Assembly (NCBI RefSeq): GCF_001921745.1
Contig: NZ_MRYA01000002.1
Coordinates: 558,001 to 622,000 of the forward strand
DNA: 64,000 nucleotides
From: Psychrobacter sp. Cmf 22.2
Lineage (GTDB): Bacteria; Pseudomonadota; Gammaproteobacteria; Pseudomonadales; Moraxellaceae
Direction: 5' to 3'
Position 1 is the stretch's first letter. Every line of letters begins with the position of its first letter. A program made the translations under genes and the position numbers. The notes under the pieces are model-generated. The model was given only the letters and a program-made list of their open reading frames with translations. It had not been told where the DNA came from and did not search any database. Shown piece after piece: positions 1-8,975 of the stretch.

Positions 1-368
1 ACTTGTACGGTCTTTGCATAAGGACTAATGCCTTTATCCAAGATTTTAATAGCTTCCTCATCAATATCATTCTCAAAATTATTAAAAGCATTGTGATGTC
101 CCAACATAAAGCTTTGGCAGTTGCTTAGCCACTTATTGAATAATAACGATTGTGAGGACAGAATTTGTAAATTTATATCACTCATAGAATCTACAAAGGC
201 TTTTTGCTTTTCTTCAACCATAGAAAGTATTTCTGTCTGTTGCAGTTTGGGGTTCATAGGAGAGGTGGCAAGCATCCACATTCTAGAGGCCATGATTTGT
301 GGCACAGCGACACACATCATCACGGTTTTTTGTTGAAGCTTTATTGCACTTACTGAATTCGTTAGCAT
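1..368 (-). CDS. Phasin-like polyhydroxyalkanoate granule protein, partial
   Basis: An open minus-strand frame starts with ATG at 366-368 and runs off the left edge, so the C-terminus is missing. The first 122 residues contain a segment reading AVPQIMASRMWMLA, then a polar helical stretch (MVEEKQKAFVDSMSDI). From memory this order (a V-P-Q-x-x-x-x-R core, then an E-K-x-x-A-F helix) resembles short phasins that coat polyhydroxyalkanoate granules. A weak GAG ribosome site precedes the ATG. No other PHA gene is in the window, so the role is inferred from this resemblance only. It could be another small amphipathic protein. Confidence 0.5.
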   Translation of the reverse strand, partial: MLTNSVSAIKLQQKTVMMCVAVPQIMASRMWMLATSPMNPKLQQTEILSMVEEKQKAFVDSMSDINLQILSSQSLLFNKWLSNCQSFMLGHHNAFNNFENDIDEEAIKILDKGISPYAKTVQ

Positions 369-411
369 TTTTTTCTCAATATACTTTAAAATAATCTAAC
401 ATTATATAGAC

Positions 412-2265
412 TTAACCCTGTAGTGTTTGACTAATTTTGTCCAAGTTTAAACTATCCGACATGGCACTAAATATCTCGTAATACTTACCACCTTTATCAT
501 ACAGCGCTTCATGCGTCCCAGTCTCAACCACTTGGCCGTTTTCTATCACCACCAAATCATCGGCGTCAATAATCTGTGCGATATTGTGCGAGACCATAAT
601 CACCGTACGGTCTTTTTTGATAAGATCCAAGCTTTTTTTGACCTGTTGACTGGCGATCGCATCCAGGCTGGCGGTTGGTTCATCTAAGAACACAATCGGT
701 GGATCTTTTAGAAACATACGTGCCAGCGCAATACGCTGCTGCTGACCACCCGATAGAGATTTGGCCGTACTCTCATAACCGTCTGCAAGTTTAATGACTT
801 GCTCATGAATTGAGGCTTTTTTGGCTGCGACTATAATGTCATCCATAGTGGCATTCATATTGCCATAACGAATGTTTTCACTAATAGTGCCTGAGAATAT
901 ATGGTTGCTTTGTAACACCAAACCAATACGCTGGCGCAGCTCATGCGTATCACAGTCTTTTAGGTCATGACCATCTAGCAATATCTTGCCTGAATCTGGC
1001 TCATAAAATTTTACCAATAAGCTGATGATAGTACTCTTACCTGCACCAGAGAGACCTACCAGCGCAGTAATGCGATTGGGGCGGATGTCGAAGCTGACAT
1101 CCTTTAGCGCCTGTGTGCCGTTAGGATAAGTAAAGTCAACGTTTTTAAGCTTTATATGACCTTTTAAGTCTTTGGTGCTCATACCTGTGACATTTTCAAC
1201 TTGTTTGTCATCCTCTAGTATCTCAAAAAATCCTTCTGCATAAGTGAGCGCGTTATTGATCTGATCATAAATGCGATGCAATTGACGGATAGGGGCAGCG
1301 ACGTTCTGAAACAGCAGTACATGAAACAAGACCATGCCGATAGTCATCTGACCTTGCAATACAAAATAAGATGTCAGTAAAATAATGACCACTACGCCAA
1401 TCTGCTCAATAAAAGTCTTAATCGCATCATAGATAAAGCCAATACTGCGAATACGCAGCTGATTATCGGTCATATCTTTTTGAATTTTTAGGTGTTTTTG
1501 GGCTTCAATAGGTTCACGGACAAAGGATTTGACCACGCTAATTGAATTGATAAGCGAGATAACCAACCCGCTTTTGGCCTCTCGAAAGCTGCGCATCTGT
1601 CTACGAAAACCTTGTAGACGTTTGGCTTGTTTTTGACTGATAAAGAAATAAATGGGGATAATAACCAGCCCAACCAAACCAATCCATACATTGGTCAAAA
1701 ACATAATAATCAGCGAGACGATGGCACTAGCAAACAGCGGCAACATGTCGATAAAAAAGTTTTGCACCAAGCTTGTCAGGCTGCTCACGCCCCAATCAAT
1801 ACGAGTTTGTAGTTTACCGCTATCGTTTTCACTACTGGTATAAAACGCCATGCGATAAGTCAAAATGCGCTCGATAATCTTTTGTGATAAATCACGCGAT
1901 AGATTGATGCGAATCTTCTCGCCAAAAAAACGCTGCCCGAATGAGATAAATATTGACAGTATCTCTTTGGTCAGTAGTACCGCACTGATAATGCCAAGCA
2001 TACGCAGACCTGCCTGCCAAGGCTCAGCGAGGGTCGCAATCTCAGTCAAAGTGTCGACAGCATAACGCAGCACAAAGGCATTGACTTGTGCGGTGAACGA
2101 ACCAAGTACGGTCAAGATCAGCGTGGCTGCGATAAGTAAGCGATAAGGCCTTGCGAATACCGCCAGTTTTTTGAGAATATCCCATAGTAACGCCCGCCGC
2201 TCCCTTTTTTTGATAGGAGGCTTATTATCTAAAGGAACACGGCGTGACTGGGGACGGATTGTCAT
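412..2265 (-). CDS. ABC exporter, fused permease and ATPase (MsbA/multidrug type)
   Basis: This 617-residue protein is a half-size ABC exporter that would work as a homodimer in the inner membrane. Residues about 35-345 form the six-helix transmembrane domain, and the nucleotide-binding domain follows from about 370. Walker A (GLSGAGKST) lies near residue 404, the Q-loop glutamine near 452, the signature LSGGQQQR near 504, Walker B (IVFLDEPTASLD) near 524 and the H-loop (MVSHN) near 560, so it looks active. The substrate could be lipid or drug and cannot be read from the sequence. It is transcribed alone, divergently from the small transporter gene at 2386. Confidence 0.9.
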   Translation of the reverse strand: MTIRPQSRRVPLDNKPPIKKRERRALLWDILKKLAVFARPYRLLIAATLILTVLGSFTAQVNAFVLRYAVDTLTEIATLAEPWQAGLRMLGIISAVLLTKEILSIFISFGQRFFGEKIRINLSRDLSQKIIERILTYRMAFYTSSENDSGKLQTRIDWGVSSLTSLVQNFFIDMLPLFASAIVSLIIMFLTNVWIGLVGLVIIPIYFFISQKQAKRLQGFRRQMRSFREAKSGLVISLINSISVVKSFVREPIEAQKHLKIQKDMTDNQLRIRSIGFIYDAIKTFIEQIGVVVIILLTSYFVLQGQMTIGMVLFHVLLFQNVAAPIRQLHRIYDQINNALTYAEGFFEILEDDKQVENVTGMSTKDLKGHIKLKNVDFTYPNGTQALKDVSFDIRPNRITALVGLSGAGKSTIISLLVKFYEPDSGKILLDGHDLKDCDTHELRQRIGLVLQSNHIFSGTISENIRYGNMNATMDDIIVAAKKASIHEQVIKLADGYESTAKSLSGGQQQRIALARMFLKDPPIVFLDEPTASLDAIASQQVKKSLDLIKKDRTVIMVSHNIAQIIDADDLVVIENGQVVETGTHEALYDKGGKYYEIFSAMSDSLNLDKISQTLQG

Positions 2266-2385
2266 AAAAACTTAGCTCATTGATTTGAATATTTCACTAA
2301 ATTATATTTATATTAAATATTAAATATTAAAATTAAGTTTGGTATTATATGGAGATATTCTTTATTATCTTTTGGTGAACGCCGT

Positions 2386-2850
2386 TTGAAAATACTTCCT
2401 TATATCTTGATTAGCCTATTAGGAGGTGCCATTGTTCCGCTCCAGCTGGCTATTGTCAACGCTTTTCGAGAAAGTACGCAAGCCTCTCAAATCCAATCTA
2501 CCTTTTATTTATACTTAGGAGGTGCATTGGCTTCTTTAGTGCTGTCCTATATGATGAGTGGTGGTATTAAACCGCCAATAATTGAAAATGCGACATGGTG
2601 GATGTGGTTACCAGGATTCTTGGGCAGCTTTTATATCTTGTTTATGTTTATTGCCGCGCCAAAGATAGGCGCAGGTAATACATTGCTCTGGGTTTTTCTA
2701 GGACAAATGTATTTTGCCTTGATTCTAAGCCAGACTGGGTTGTTTGGCTTAGAGGTCAAAACGATAGATATCTATAAAATTACTGGTTTAGCCTTAGTCA
2801 CTCTAGGCGGGATGTTAATGATATACGGTGAGAGTAAAATTAGCGGTTAA
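2386..2850 (+). CDS. DMT-superfamily transporter, YdcZ/DUF606 type
   Basis: This short, very hydrophobic protein of 154 residues has about five predicted membrane helices and the pattern of the YdcZ (DUF606) branch of the drug/metabolite transporter superfamily: an N-terminal ISLLGGAIVPLQLAIVNAF helix, a central ALASLVLSYMMSG helix and a C-terminal LVTLGGMLMI helix. Members are about 150 residues and probably dimerise. The start appears to be TTG at 2386; a GTG a few bases upstream hits a stop at once. Its end overlaps the end of the convergent prpF gene by 4 bases. The substrate is unknown. Confidence 0.75.
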   Translation: MKILPYILISLLGGAIVPLQLAIVNAFRESTQASQIQSTFYLYLGGALASLVLSYMMSGGIKPPIIENATWWMWLPGFLGSFYILFMFIAAPKIGAGNTLLWVFLGQMYFALILSQTGLFGLEVKTIDIYKITGLALVTLGGMLMIYGESKISG

Positions 2851-4082
2851 AAACTATCCGCTGGCACAAATACCGCGCCTTCCATAATTCGGCGAGCAGA
2901 ACGACTCATGGAGACTTTTTTGGCTTGCCAGCGTCCAGCGACTTGTTCAGTCTTGCCGCCGACCAGCAGTGTTCCTGATGGATGACCAAAACGAACCTCT
3001 GACAGCTCGCCACCGCCTGCCGCCTCATTGACTAGTGTGCCTTGCGTGGTCGCTGCTGCCGCAATGGCGACCGCTGCTGTACCCATCATCGCATGATGCA
3101 GTTGTCCCATACTCATCGCGCGAACCACAAGATTGATGTCATCTTTATTGACTGCTTTGCCGCTCGAGGCGCTATAGCTTTGTGCTGGTGCTACCCACGC
3201 AATCTTAGGAATATGTTGGCTGGTTTGTGCCTCGCTCTCGTCTTTAAAGAGTCCCATTGCCACACCGCCACGCGCACGGATAGCCTCTAACTTGGCTAAG
3301 GTCTCACTATCACTATTAATATCGCCTTGTAGCTCCGTACCGCTAAACCCTAAGTCTGTTGCCTGCATAAAGATTGTCGGGATACCTGCACTGATAAAGG
3401 TCGCTTTGACGCTATCGATATTTAGACCACAACCAGAGACATCAAAGTCATCGACGAGGTTGTTGGTCGGAAACATATCACTGGATGAATCGACTGGATC
3501 GATAAATTCGATTTTGACCTCAGCAGCGGGGAAGGTCACGCCATCGAGTTCAAAGTCGCCTGTTTCTTGCACTTGCACCTGGCCATTCTTATCTTTGTAT
3601 ACAGGTACATGAGCGATAATGGTTTTGCTGATATTCTCTTGCCAAATACGCACTTCGCAGATACCGCTGTCCGCGTCTTTATCAATGCTACTAGAAACCT
3701 TGTCCGCGTCAACCAAACCCATATTTATCGCACAAGCACCCACGGCGGCGGTTAAGTTACCGCAATTACCCGCCCAGTCAATCATGGGCTTTGCGATATT
3801 AACTTGTCCAAATAAATAATTGACGTCATGATCAGCTTGTTTTGCTTCAGACAATATCACCGTTTTTGACGTACTAGAGCTGCCATTGCCTAAGCCGTCG
3901 ATTTGCTTGCCATACGGGTCAGGGCTACCGATGACACGCAATAAGAAATTATCCCGCGACTCGCCTGCCACTTGGCAACGCTCAGGTAGATCAGATAATT
4001 TAAAGAAGGTGCCCTTTGAGGTGCCGCCACGCATATAGGTGGCGGGAACAGAGAGTTGCGGTGCGAATTTTGGTTGGGTCAT
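2847..4082 (-). CDS. prpF: 2-methylaconitate cis-trans isomerase PrpF
   Basis: PrpF isomerises the 2-methylaconitate made by AcnD, allowing the methylcitrate cycle to proceed without PrpD. The 411-residue product has the family's N-terminal YMRGGTSKGTFF motif and an internal GNCGNLTAAVGACA motif carrying the conserved Cys. The ATG at 4080-4082 is preferred over an upstream in-frame start because AAGGA lies about 9 bases before it; this removes 23 implausible residues. In most relatives prpF directly follows acnD. Here a toxin-antitoxin pair and a terminator separate them, so prpF must have its own promoter in 4083-4183, a region it shares with the divergent antitoxin gene. Confidence 0.92.
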   Translation of the reverse strand: MTQPKFAPQLSVPATYMRGGTSKGTFFKLSDLPERCQVAGESRDNFLLRVIGSPDPYGKQIDGLGNGSSSTSKTVILSEAKQADHDVNYLFGQVNIAKPMIDWAGNCGNLTAAVGACAINMGLVDADKVSSSIDKDADSGICEVRIWQENISKTIIAHVPVYKDKNGQVQVQETGDFELDGVTFPAAEVKIEFIDPVDSSSDMFPTNNLVDDFDVSGCGLNIDSVKATFISAGIPTIFMQATDLGFSGTELQGDINSDSETLAKLEAIRARGGVAMGLFKDESEAQTSQHIPKIAWVAPAQSYSASSGKAVNKDDINLVVRAMSMGQLHHAMMGTAAVAIAAAATTQGTLVNEAAGGGELSEVRFGHPSGTLLVGGKTEQVAGRWQAKKVSMSRSARRIMEGAVFVPADSF

Positions 4083-4133
4083 GGTTTTCATTCCTTTAAG
4101 TCTTATTATAGTGTGAATAGTTAATATTTCTTG

Positions 4134-4154
4134 TTTGTGGTAAAATACCACAAA
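4134..4154. promoter_or_regulatory. Palindromic operator of the toxin-antitoxin operon
   Basis: A perfect inverted repeat with 9-base arms (TTTGTGGTA and TACCACAAA) around AAA lies 30 bases before the antitoxin start. It overlaps TAAAAT, a possible -10 element at 4141-4146. This is where an autoregulating antitoxin would be expected to bind. It also lies in the leader of the divergent prpF, so binding could affect prpF. The repeat is seen directly; the function is inferred. Confidence 0.6.
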
Positions 4155-4183
4155 GGTTAGTATTATTAAATAAGGAGGACGTT

Positions 4184-4405
4184 ATGTCCACTGCGAGTAT
4201 ACGACTTAATAAGTCCCTGGTTGACAAAGCTCATGCTATTGCAAAAGCACAACACCGGACACCACCGAAGCAGATTGAGCACTGGGCAACTATCGGTCAA
4301 ATTATGGAAGATAATCCTGATTTATCCTACGAATTTGTTCGTCAGTTATTAATTGCACAAGCCGAGGTTGATGCTGGTATGACTGAGCCTTATGAATTTG
4401 GATAG
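4184..4405 (+). CDS. ParD-like type II antitoxin
   Basis: The 73-residue protein starts STASIRLNKSLVDKAHAIAK and contains the motif TPPKQIEHWATIGQIMEDNPDLSY, characteristic of ParD-like antitoxins (PF11903 type, named from memory) with an N-terminal ribbon-helix-helix-like strand. A strong AAGGAGG ribosome site at 4172-4178 precedes the ATG by 5 bases. The toxin gene follows after 17 bases, giving the usual antitoxin-first order. A palindrome upstream is the likely autoregulatory operator. The pair sits on the opposite strand inside the propionate cluster, suggesting insertion. Confidence 0.8.
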   Translation: MSTASIRLNKSLVDKAHAIAKAQHRTPPKQIEHWATIGQIMEDNPDLSYEFVRQLLIAQAEVDAGMTEPYEFG

Positions 4406-4422
4406 TTTAATCTGGAAAAAAT

Positions 4423-4713
4423 ATGACTCAATCTCTACGTGTTATTCAGTCTCATGGGTTCAAAAAAGCGGTTAAAAAGTTACATAAGAATCAAAAATCA
4501 GACCTTGATAAGGCTGTGCACGCAATCGTTGATGATCCTCATTTAGGAACACTCAAAGCAGGTGATCTTTCGTCTGTGCGCGTCCACAAATTTAAAATGG
4601 CAAAACAGTTAACGTTATTAGCTTATCAGATAGATGATGGTCAGCTCGTTCTTACGCTGCTTATGCTAGGGACACATGAGAACTTTTATCGTGATGTTAA
4701 GTTAATGCTTTAA
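4423..4713 (+). CDS. RelE/ParE-family toxin
   Basis: This 96-residue basic protein has the RelE/ParE layout: N-terminal helices rich in lysine (HGFKKAVKKLHKNQKSDLDKAV), a central strand with VRVHKFKMAKQLTLLAYQ, and the C-terminal LGTHENFYRDVK ending typical of these toxins. Family members are either ribosome-dependent mRNA interferases or gyrase inhibitors, and the sequence alone does not decide which. It is probably cotranscribed with the antitoxin 17 bases upstream. Both genes look intact. Confidence 0.8.
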   Translation: MTQSLRVIQSHGFKKAVKKLHKNQKSDLDKAVHAIVDDPHLGTLKAGDLSSVRVHKFKMAKQLTLLAYQIDDGQLVLTLLMLGTHENFYRDVKLML

Positions 4714-4810
4714 AGCTAAGTTTTTAAGCTCGATACTGTTAAACGCCATCGGCATCATTTGCCAAATCCACATAGTTAGGCAGTACAAATAGTTAGGAAA
4801 TATAAGCTTA

Positions 4811-4847
4811 AAAAAGCCGATGCCATATCTTTATATAACATCGGCTT
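4811..4847 (-). terminator. Intrinsic terminator after acnD
   Basis: A perfect 9-base stem (AAGCCGATG at 4814-4822, CATCGGCTT at 4839-4847) is followed on the minus strand by a T tract, 31 bases past the acnD stop. It should end prpB-prpC-acnD transcription before it reaches the toxin-antitoxin genes or prpF. Confidence 0.75.
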
Positions 4848-4877
4848 ATTTATTACTTATACGCTATGCCTTGACGC

Positions 4878-7568
4878 TTACGCAATATCTAGCGTGCCTT
4901 CAATAAACTCTTTGGCAAAACGCTGTAACATACCGCCAGAGTTGTACATCTTCACTTCATCAGCCGTATCTAGGCGGCAGATAACTGGGGCTTTATCGAC
5001 TGTGCCGTCTTTGCGATGAATCACTAGCGTCATATCGCCGCCCGCCGATACTTCACCTTCGATATCAAAGATTTCTGTACCATCGATATTTAGCGTCTCA
5101 CGGTTGGTGCCTTCTTTAAACTGTACGGGAAGTGCACCCATACCGACTAAGTTTTGACGGTGGATACGCTCAAAGTCTTCAGCCACGACGACTTCTACGC
5201 CAGCGAGGCGCACGCCCTTTGCAGCCCAGTCACGGCTTGAGCCTTGACCATAGCCGTCACCAGCGATGATGATAAGCGGCTGCTCACGATTCATGTAGGT
5301 TTCGATCGCTTCCCACATACGCATGACTTGACCTTCTGGCTCCACACGAGCGAGTGAGCCTTGAATGACGTTACCTTCCTCGTCACGTACCATCTCATTC
5401 AATAACTTTGGATTGGCAAAGGTGGCACGCTGCGCGGTTAAATGATCACCGCGGTGCGTGGCGTATGAGTTATAGTCCTCAGCAGGCAGTCCCATGGTAT
5501 CGAGATACTCACCAGCTGCAGAGTCGCCCATGATCGCATTCGATGGTGACATGTGATCGGTTGTGATGTTATCGCCAAGTACGGCTAGTGGGCGCAGACC
5601 TTTTAATTTATTCATCGCGGCCATCTTACCTTCCCAATAAGGAGGGCGACGGATATAAGTACTCATCTCACGCCAGTCGTACTGAGGGTCGATAACCGAC
5701 GCTTCATTACGACCTGCCTGTGCTTTGGCTTCATCAAACATCGGAATATAGACGGCATTATACTGCTCAGGTTTGACGGCTTTAGCCACGATAGCATCGA
5801 CTTCACTGTCCTCAAACCAGATGTCTTTTAGATACACATCGTTGCCATCTTGGTCTTTGCCGAGTGAGTCTTTTTCAATATCAAAACGGATATTACCAGC
5901 GATAGCATAGGCGACCACCAAAGGCGGTGAAGCAAGGAAAGCTTGCTTAGCATACGGATGGATACGGCCATCAAAATTACGGTTGCCTGATAATACGGCG
6001 GTACTAAATAAATCCCGCTCGATGATCTCTTGCTCAATCTCTGGATCGAGCGCACCGCTCATGCCATTACAAGTGGTACAAGCAAAGGCGACGACATCAA
6101 AGCCCAGTTTTTGTAGCTCGGGCAATAAGTTGGCTTCTTCTAAATACAGCTTAACGGCTTTTGAGCCTGGCGCGAGTGACGACTTGACCCAAGGTTTGCG
6201 AATAAGGCCTTTTTCCACCGCATTACGAGCGACAATACCGGCAGCCACCATGTTGCGCGGGTTTGAGGTGTTGGTACAGCTGGTGATAGCAGCAATAATG
6301 ACGGCACCATCCGGCATCAGACCATCTTTTGGTTCTGGTAGTTTTTCGTTTTCACCGTGGGCGATGCCTTCTTTGACAAGATCAGTCGTCGATACACGTG
6401 CATGGGGACGTGACGGGCCTGCGATGTTACGCACGACTTTCGATAAGTCAAAACGTAATACACGCTCATACTCGGCATCTTTTAGGCCATCTGCCCAAAG
6501 ACCAACCTGTTTGGCATAGGCTTCAACTGTTTCGATTTGCTGCTCTGAGCGTCCGGTGAGACGTAAATAATCAATGGTTTGCTCATCGATGGAGAACATC
6601 GCAGCAGTTGCGCCGTACTCTGGTGTCATATTCGAGATAGAAGCACGGTCGCCAACAGTCAAATTGCGCGCGCCTTCGCCATAAAATTCTAGGTAGGCTG
6701 AGACCACGCCTTCTTCACGTAAAAACTCTGTCATCGCCAGTACTAAGTCTGTACCGGTAATGCCTTCTTGCAGCTTGCCTGTTAGCTCAACGCCAACGAT
6801 GTTTGGCAAGCGCATGTATGAAGGGTTGCCCAACATCACGCTTTCGGCTTCTAGCCCGCCGACACCGATAGAGATAACGCCGAGCGCATCGACCATTGGT
6901 GTGTGGCTATCAGTACCGACCAAGGTATCAGGGAAGGTGATGGCATCGCCGTCTTGGTCAGCGACGACTTGTACCACTGGCGACATTTTTTCAAGATTTA
7001 TTTGGTGCATGATGCCGTTACCAGGCGGTACGACGTTGACGTTATCAAAGGCGTATTGGCACCAGTTAATAAAGTGAAAACGATCTTCGTTACGGCGCTC
7101 TTCGATGGCACGGTTTTTTTCAAACGCATCTTCTTCAAAGCCTGCATGCTCGACCGCTAAGGAGTGATCGACGATCAATTGCGTCGGTACGATGGGGTTA
7201 ACTTTGGATGGATCACCACCTTCTGCGGCGATGGCATCACGTAGACCTGCAAGATCAACAAACGCAGTCTGTCCTAAGATGTCGTGGCAAACGACGCGGG
7301 CAGGATACCAAGGAAAATCCACTTCTTGCTTACGGTAGATATGCTGTGACAGTGCCTCGGCCAAATCCTCGGGTGGGCAGCGGCGCACGAGGTTTTCGCA
7401 TAATACTTTTGAGCTAAAAGGTAGCTTAGCATAAGCACCCGGCTCAATTTCATTGACGGCTTGCTCGACATCAAAGTAATGTAATTCGGTACCGGGCAGG
7501 GGCTTTTTATATTGCTCATTCATGGCTTGCGGATTAACTTGCGTTAAAGGCTGCTTGCTGTCGCTCAT
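4878..7568 (-). CDS. acnD: Fe/S-dependent 2-methylcitrate dehydratase AcnD
   Basis: AcnD is an aconitase-like [4Fe-4S] enzyme that dehydrates 2-methylcitrate to a 2-methylaconitate isomer, which PrpF then converts to the usable form. The 896-residue product carries the three cluster cysteines in SCTNTSNP and ACTTCNG, and the C-terminal swivelling domain with GDGYGQGSSRDWAAKG. The ATG at 7566-7568 is chosen because AAGGAAAG lies 6 bases upstream; a longer frame adds 13 residues. AcnD closely resembles aconitase A, but its place directly after prpB and prpC fixes the assignment. A hairpin sits between prpC and acnD, so expression may be partly uncoupled. Confidence 0.93.
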   Translation of the reverse strand: MSDSKQPLTQVNPQAMNEQYKKPLPGTELHYFDVEQAVNEIEPGAYAKLPFSSKVLCENLVRRCPPEDLAEALSQHIYRKQEVDFPWYPARVVCHDILGQTAFVDLAGLRDAIAAEGGDPSKVNPIVPTQLIVDHSLAVEHAGFEEDAFEKNRAIEERRNEDRFHFINWCQYAFDNVNVVPPGNGIMHQINLEKMSPVVQVVADQDGDAITFPDTLVGTDSHTPMVDALGVISIGVGGLEAESVMLGNPSYMRLPNIVGVELTGKLQEGITGTDLVLAMTEFLREEGVVSAYLEFYGEGARNLTVGDRASISNMTPEYGATAAMFSIDEQTIDYLRLTGRSEQQIETVEAYAKQVGLWADGLKDAEYERVLRFDLSKVVRNIAGPSRPHARVSTTDLVKEGIAHGENEKLPEPKDGLMPDGAVIIAAITSCTNTSNPRNMVAAGIVARNAVEKGLIRKPWVKSSLAPGSKAVKLYLEEANLLPELQKLGFDVVAFACTTCNGMSGALDPEIEQEIIERDLFSTAVLSGNRNFDGRIHPYAKQAFLASPPLVVAYAIAGNIRFDIEKDSLGKDQDGNDVYLKDIWFEDSEVDAIVAKAVKPEQYNAVYIPMFDEAKAQAGRNEASVIDPQYDWREMSTYIRRPPYWEGKMAAMNKLKGLRPLAVLGDNITTDHMSPSNAIMGDSAAGEYLDTMGLPAEDYNSYATHRGDHLTAQRATFANPKLLNEMVRDEEGNVIQGSLARVEPEGQVMRMWEAIETYMNREQPLIIIAGDGYGQGSSRDWAAKGVRLAGVEVVVAEDFERIHRQNLVGMGALPVQFKEGTNRETLNIDGTEIFDIEGEVSAGGDMTLVIHRKDGTVDKAPVICRLDTADEVKMYNSGGMLQRFAKEFIEGTLDIA

Positions 7569-7678
7569 GGCGTGCTTTCCTTTATAGTGGGTTTTATTAG
7601 GTGTCAAAGTATTTATTTAGCAAAATATATTATGAATAATAGGTTTTGCTAAATAAATGTTACGGCAATTTTAGAGAG

Positions 7679-7707
7679 TTATAGGGTGCGCCATACGCAC
7701 CCTATAA
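7679..7707. repeat. Perfect hairpin between prpC and acnD
   Basis: An inverted repeat with 12-base arms (TTATAGGGTGCG and CGCACCCTATAA) and a CCATA loop lies 30 bases past the prpC stop. Neither strand has a T tract after it, so it is not a standard terminator. It may be an mRNA stabiliser or processing site that sets the prpC to acnD ratio. Confidence 0.65.
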
Positions 7708-7737
7708 TGAAACAACTAAGTAAATAATGATGATTAA

Positions 7738-8868
7738 TTAACCACGCTCAGCGATAGTAGGTACGTCTCTTGGCTCTTCACCGATGTACTCTGCACTTGG
7801 GCGAATAATACGATTATTTGCGCGCTGCTCAAAAACGTGAGCCGCCCAGCCAGTCAGGCGCGAGCAGACAAATATTGGGGTAAATAGCTTGGTTGGGATA
7901 CCCATAAAGTTATAGGTTGAGGCATGGAAAAAGTCAGCATTACAGAACAGTTTTTTCTCACGCCACATGACTTCTTCACAGCGCACAGATACTGGATATA
8001 AAACCGTATCACCAACGTCCTCAGCCAGTTTTTCCGCCCATTCTTTGATGATGACGTTACGCGGATCAGATTCGCTATAAATTGCATGACCAAAGCCCAT
8101 GATCTTATCTTTACGCTCAAGCATAGCCATCATCTCTTTTTCGGCTTCATCTGGTGAGCTAAAGTCTTCAATCATATCCATCGCCGCCTCATTAGCGCCG
8201 CCATGCAAATGACCGCGTAATGAGCCAATCGCACCCGTGATACAAGAATGGATATCTGACAAGGTAGAAGCACAAACGCGCGCAGTAAAGGTAGAGGCAT
8301 TAAACTCATGCTCTGCATACAAGATAAGTGAAACGTTCATCACGCGCTCGTGTAGCTCATTTGGCTTCTCGCCTTTGAGCAGATGTAAAAAGTGCCCACC
8401 GATAGTGTCATCATCGGTTTCAGTCTCGATACGTACATTGTCATGGCTAAAGCGATACCAGTAGTTGATGATTGAGGGGAACACCGCCAGCATACGATCT
8501 GTTTTATCATTTTGCTGTTCAAAGTCGGTTTCCATCTCAAGATTACCCAGCATCGAGCAACCAGTACGCAATACATCCATTGGATGAGCTTCCGCTGGAA
8601 TACGCTCAAGCACATCTTTTAATGCTTGTGGCAGACCACGCATCTTTTTGAGTTTGGCTTGATAAGCATCAAGCTCACTTTGGGTGGGTAAGTTGCCATA
8701 AAGCAGTAGATAAGCCACTTCTTCAAAGATACATTGCTCAGCCAAGTCTTTGACATCATAACCACGGTAAGTAAGACCTGAGCCTGATTTGCCGACAGTT
8801 GATAATGAGGTCTTGCCAGCGACCTGACCACGTAGTCCTGCGCCTGATAGTTGTTTGCCTGCTGCCAT
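7738..8868 (-). CDS. prpC: 2-methylcitrate synthase PrpC
   Basis: PrpC condenses propionyl-CoA with oxaloacetate, the entry step of propionate breakdown. The 376-residue protein has the citrate synthase fold motifs: SGLTYRGYDVKDLAEQC near the N-terminus, GSLRGHLHGGANEAAM with the first catalytic His, and MGFGHAIYSESDPR with the second His. The length fits PrpC rather than the roughly 430-residue hexameric citrate synthases, and its position between prpB and acnD supports this. It is read in the order prpB, prpC, acnD. An AAGGAAT-type ribosome site precedes the ATG. Confidence 0.95.
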   Translation of the reverse strand: MAAGKQLSGAGLRGQVAGKTSLSTVGKSGSGLTYRGYDVKDLAEQCIFEEVAYLLLYGNLPTQSELDAYQAKLKKMRGLPQALKDVLERIPAEAHPMDVLRTGCSMLGNLEMETDFEQQNDKTDRMLAVFPSIINYWYRFSHDNVRIETETDDDTIGGHFLHLLKGEKPNELHERVMNVSLILYAEHEFNASTFTARVCASTLSDIHSCITGAIGSLRGHLHGGANEAAMDMIEDFSSPDEAEKEMMAMLERKDKIMGFGHAIYSESDPRNVIIKEWAEKLAEDVGDTVLYPVSVRCEEVMWREKKLFCNADFFHASTYNFMGIPTKLFTPIFVCSRLTGWAAHVFEQRANNRIIRPSAEYIGEEPRDVPTIAERG

Positions 8869-8975
8869 GATTAAATTCCTTTTGTTGGTAGCTTGTTGTT
8901 AAGGTGATTGGGTTAAACAGCATTCACTGTTAAAAGTGCTTGAAAAAACAAGTTTATACCTTACTTAGTTTTTTC

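Noticed and set aside
121..336. 71-codon plus-strand open frame at the left edge
   Set aside because: It lies fully inside the better-supported phasin-like frame on the other strand.
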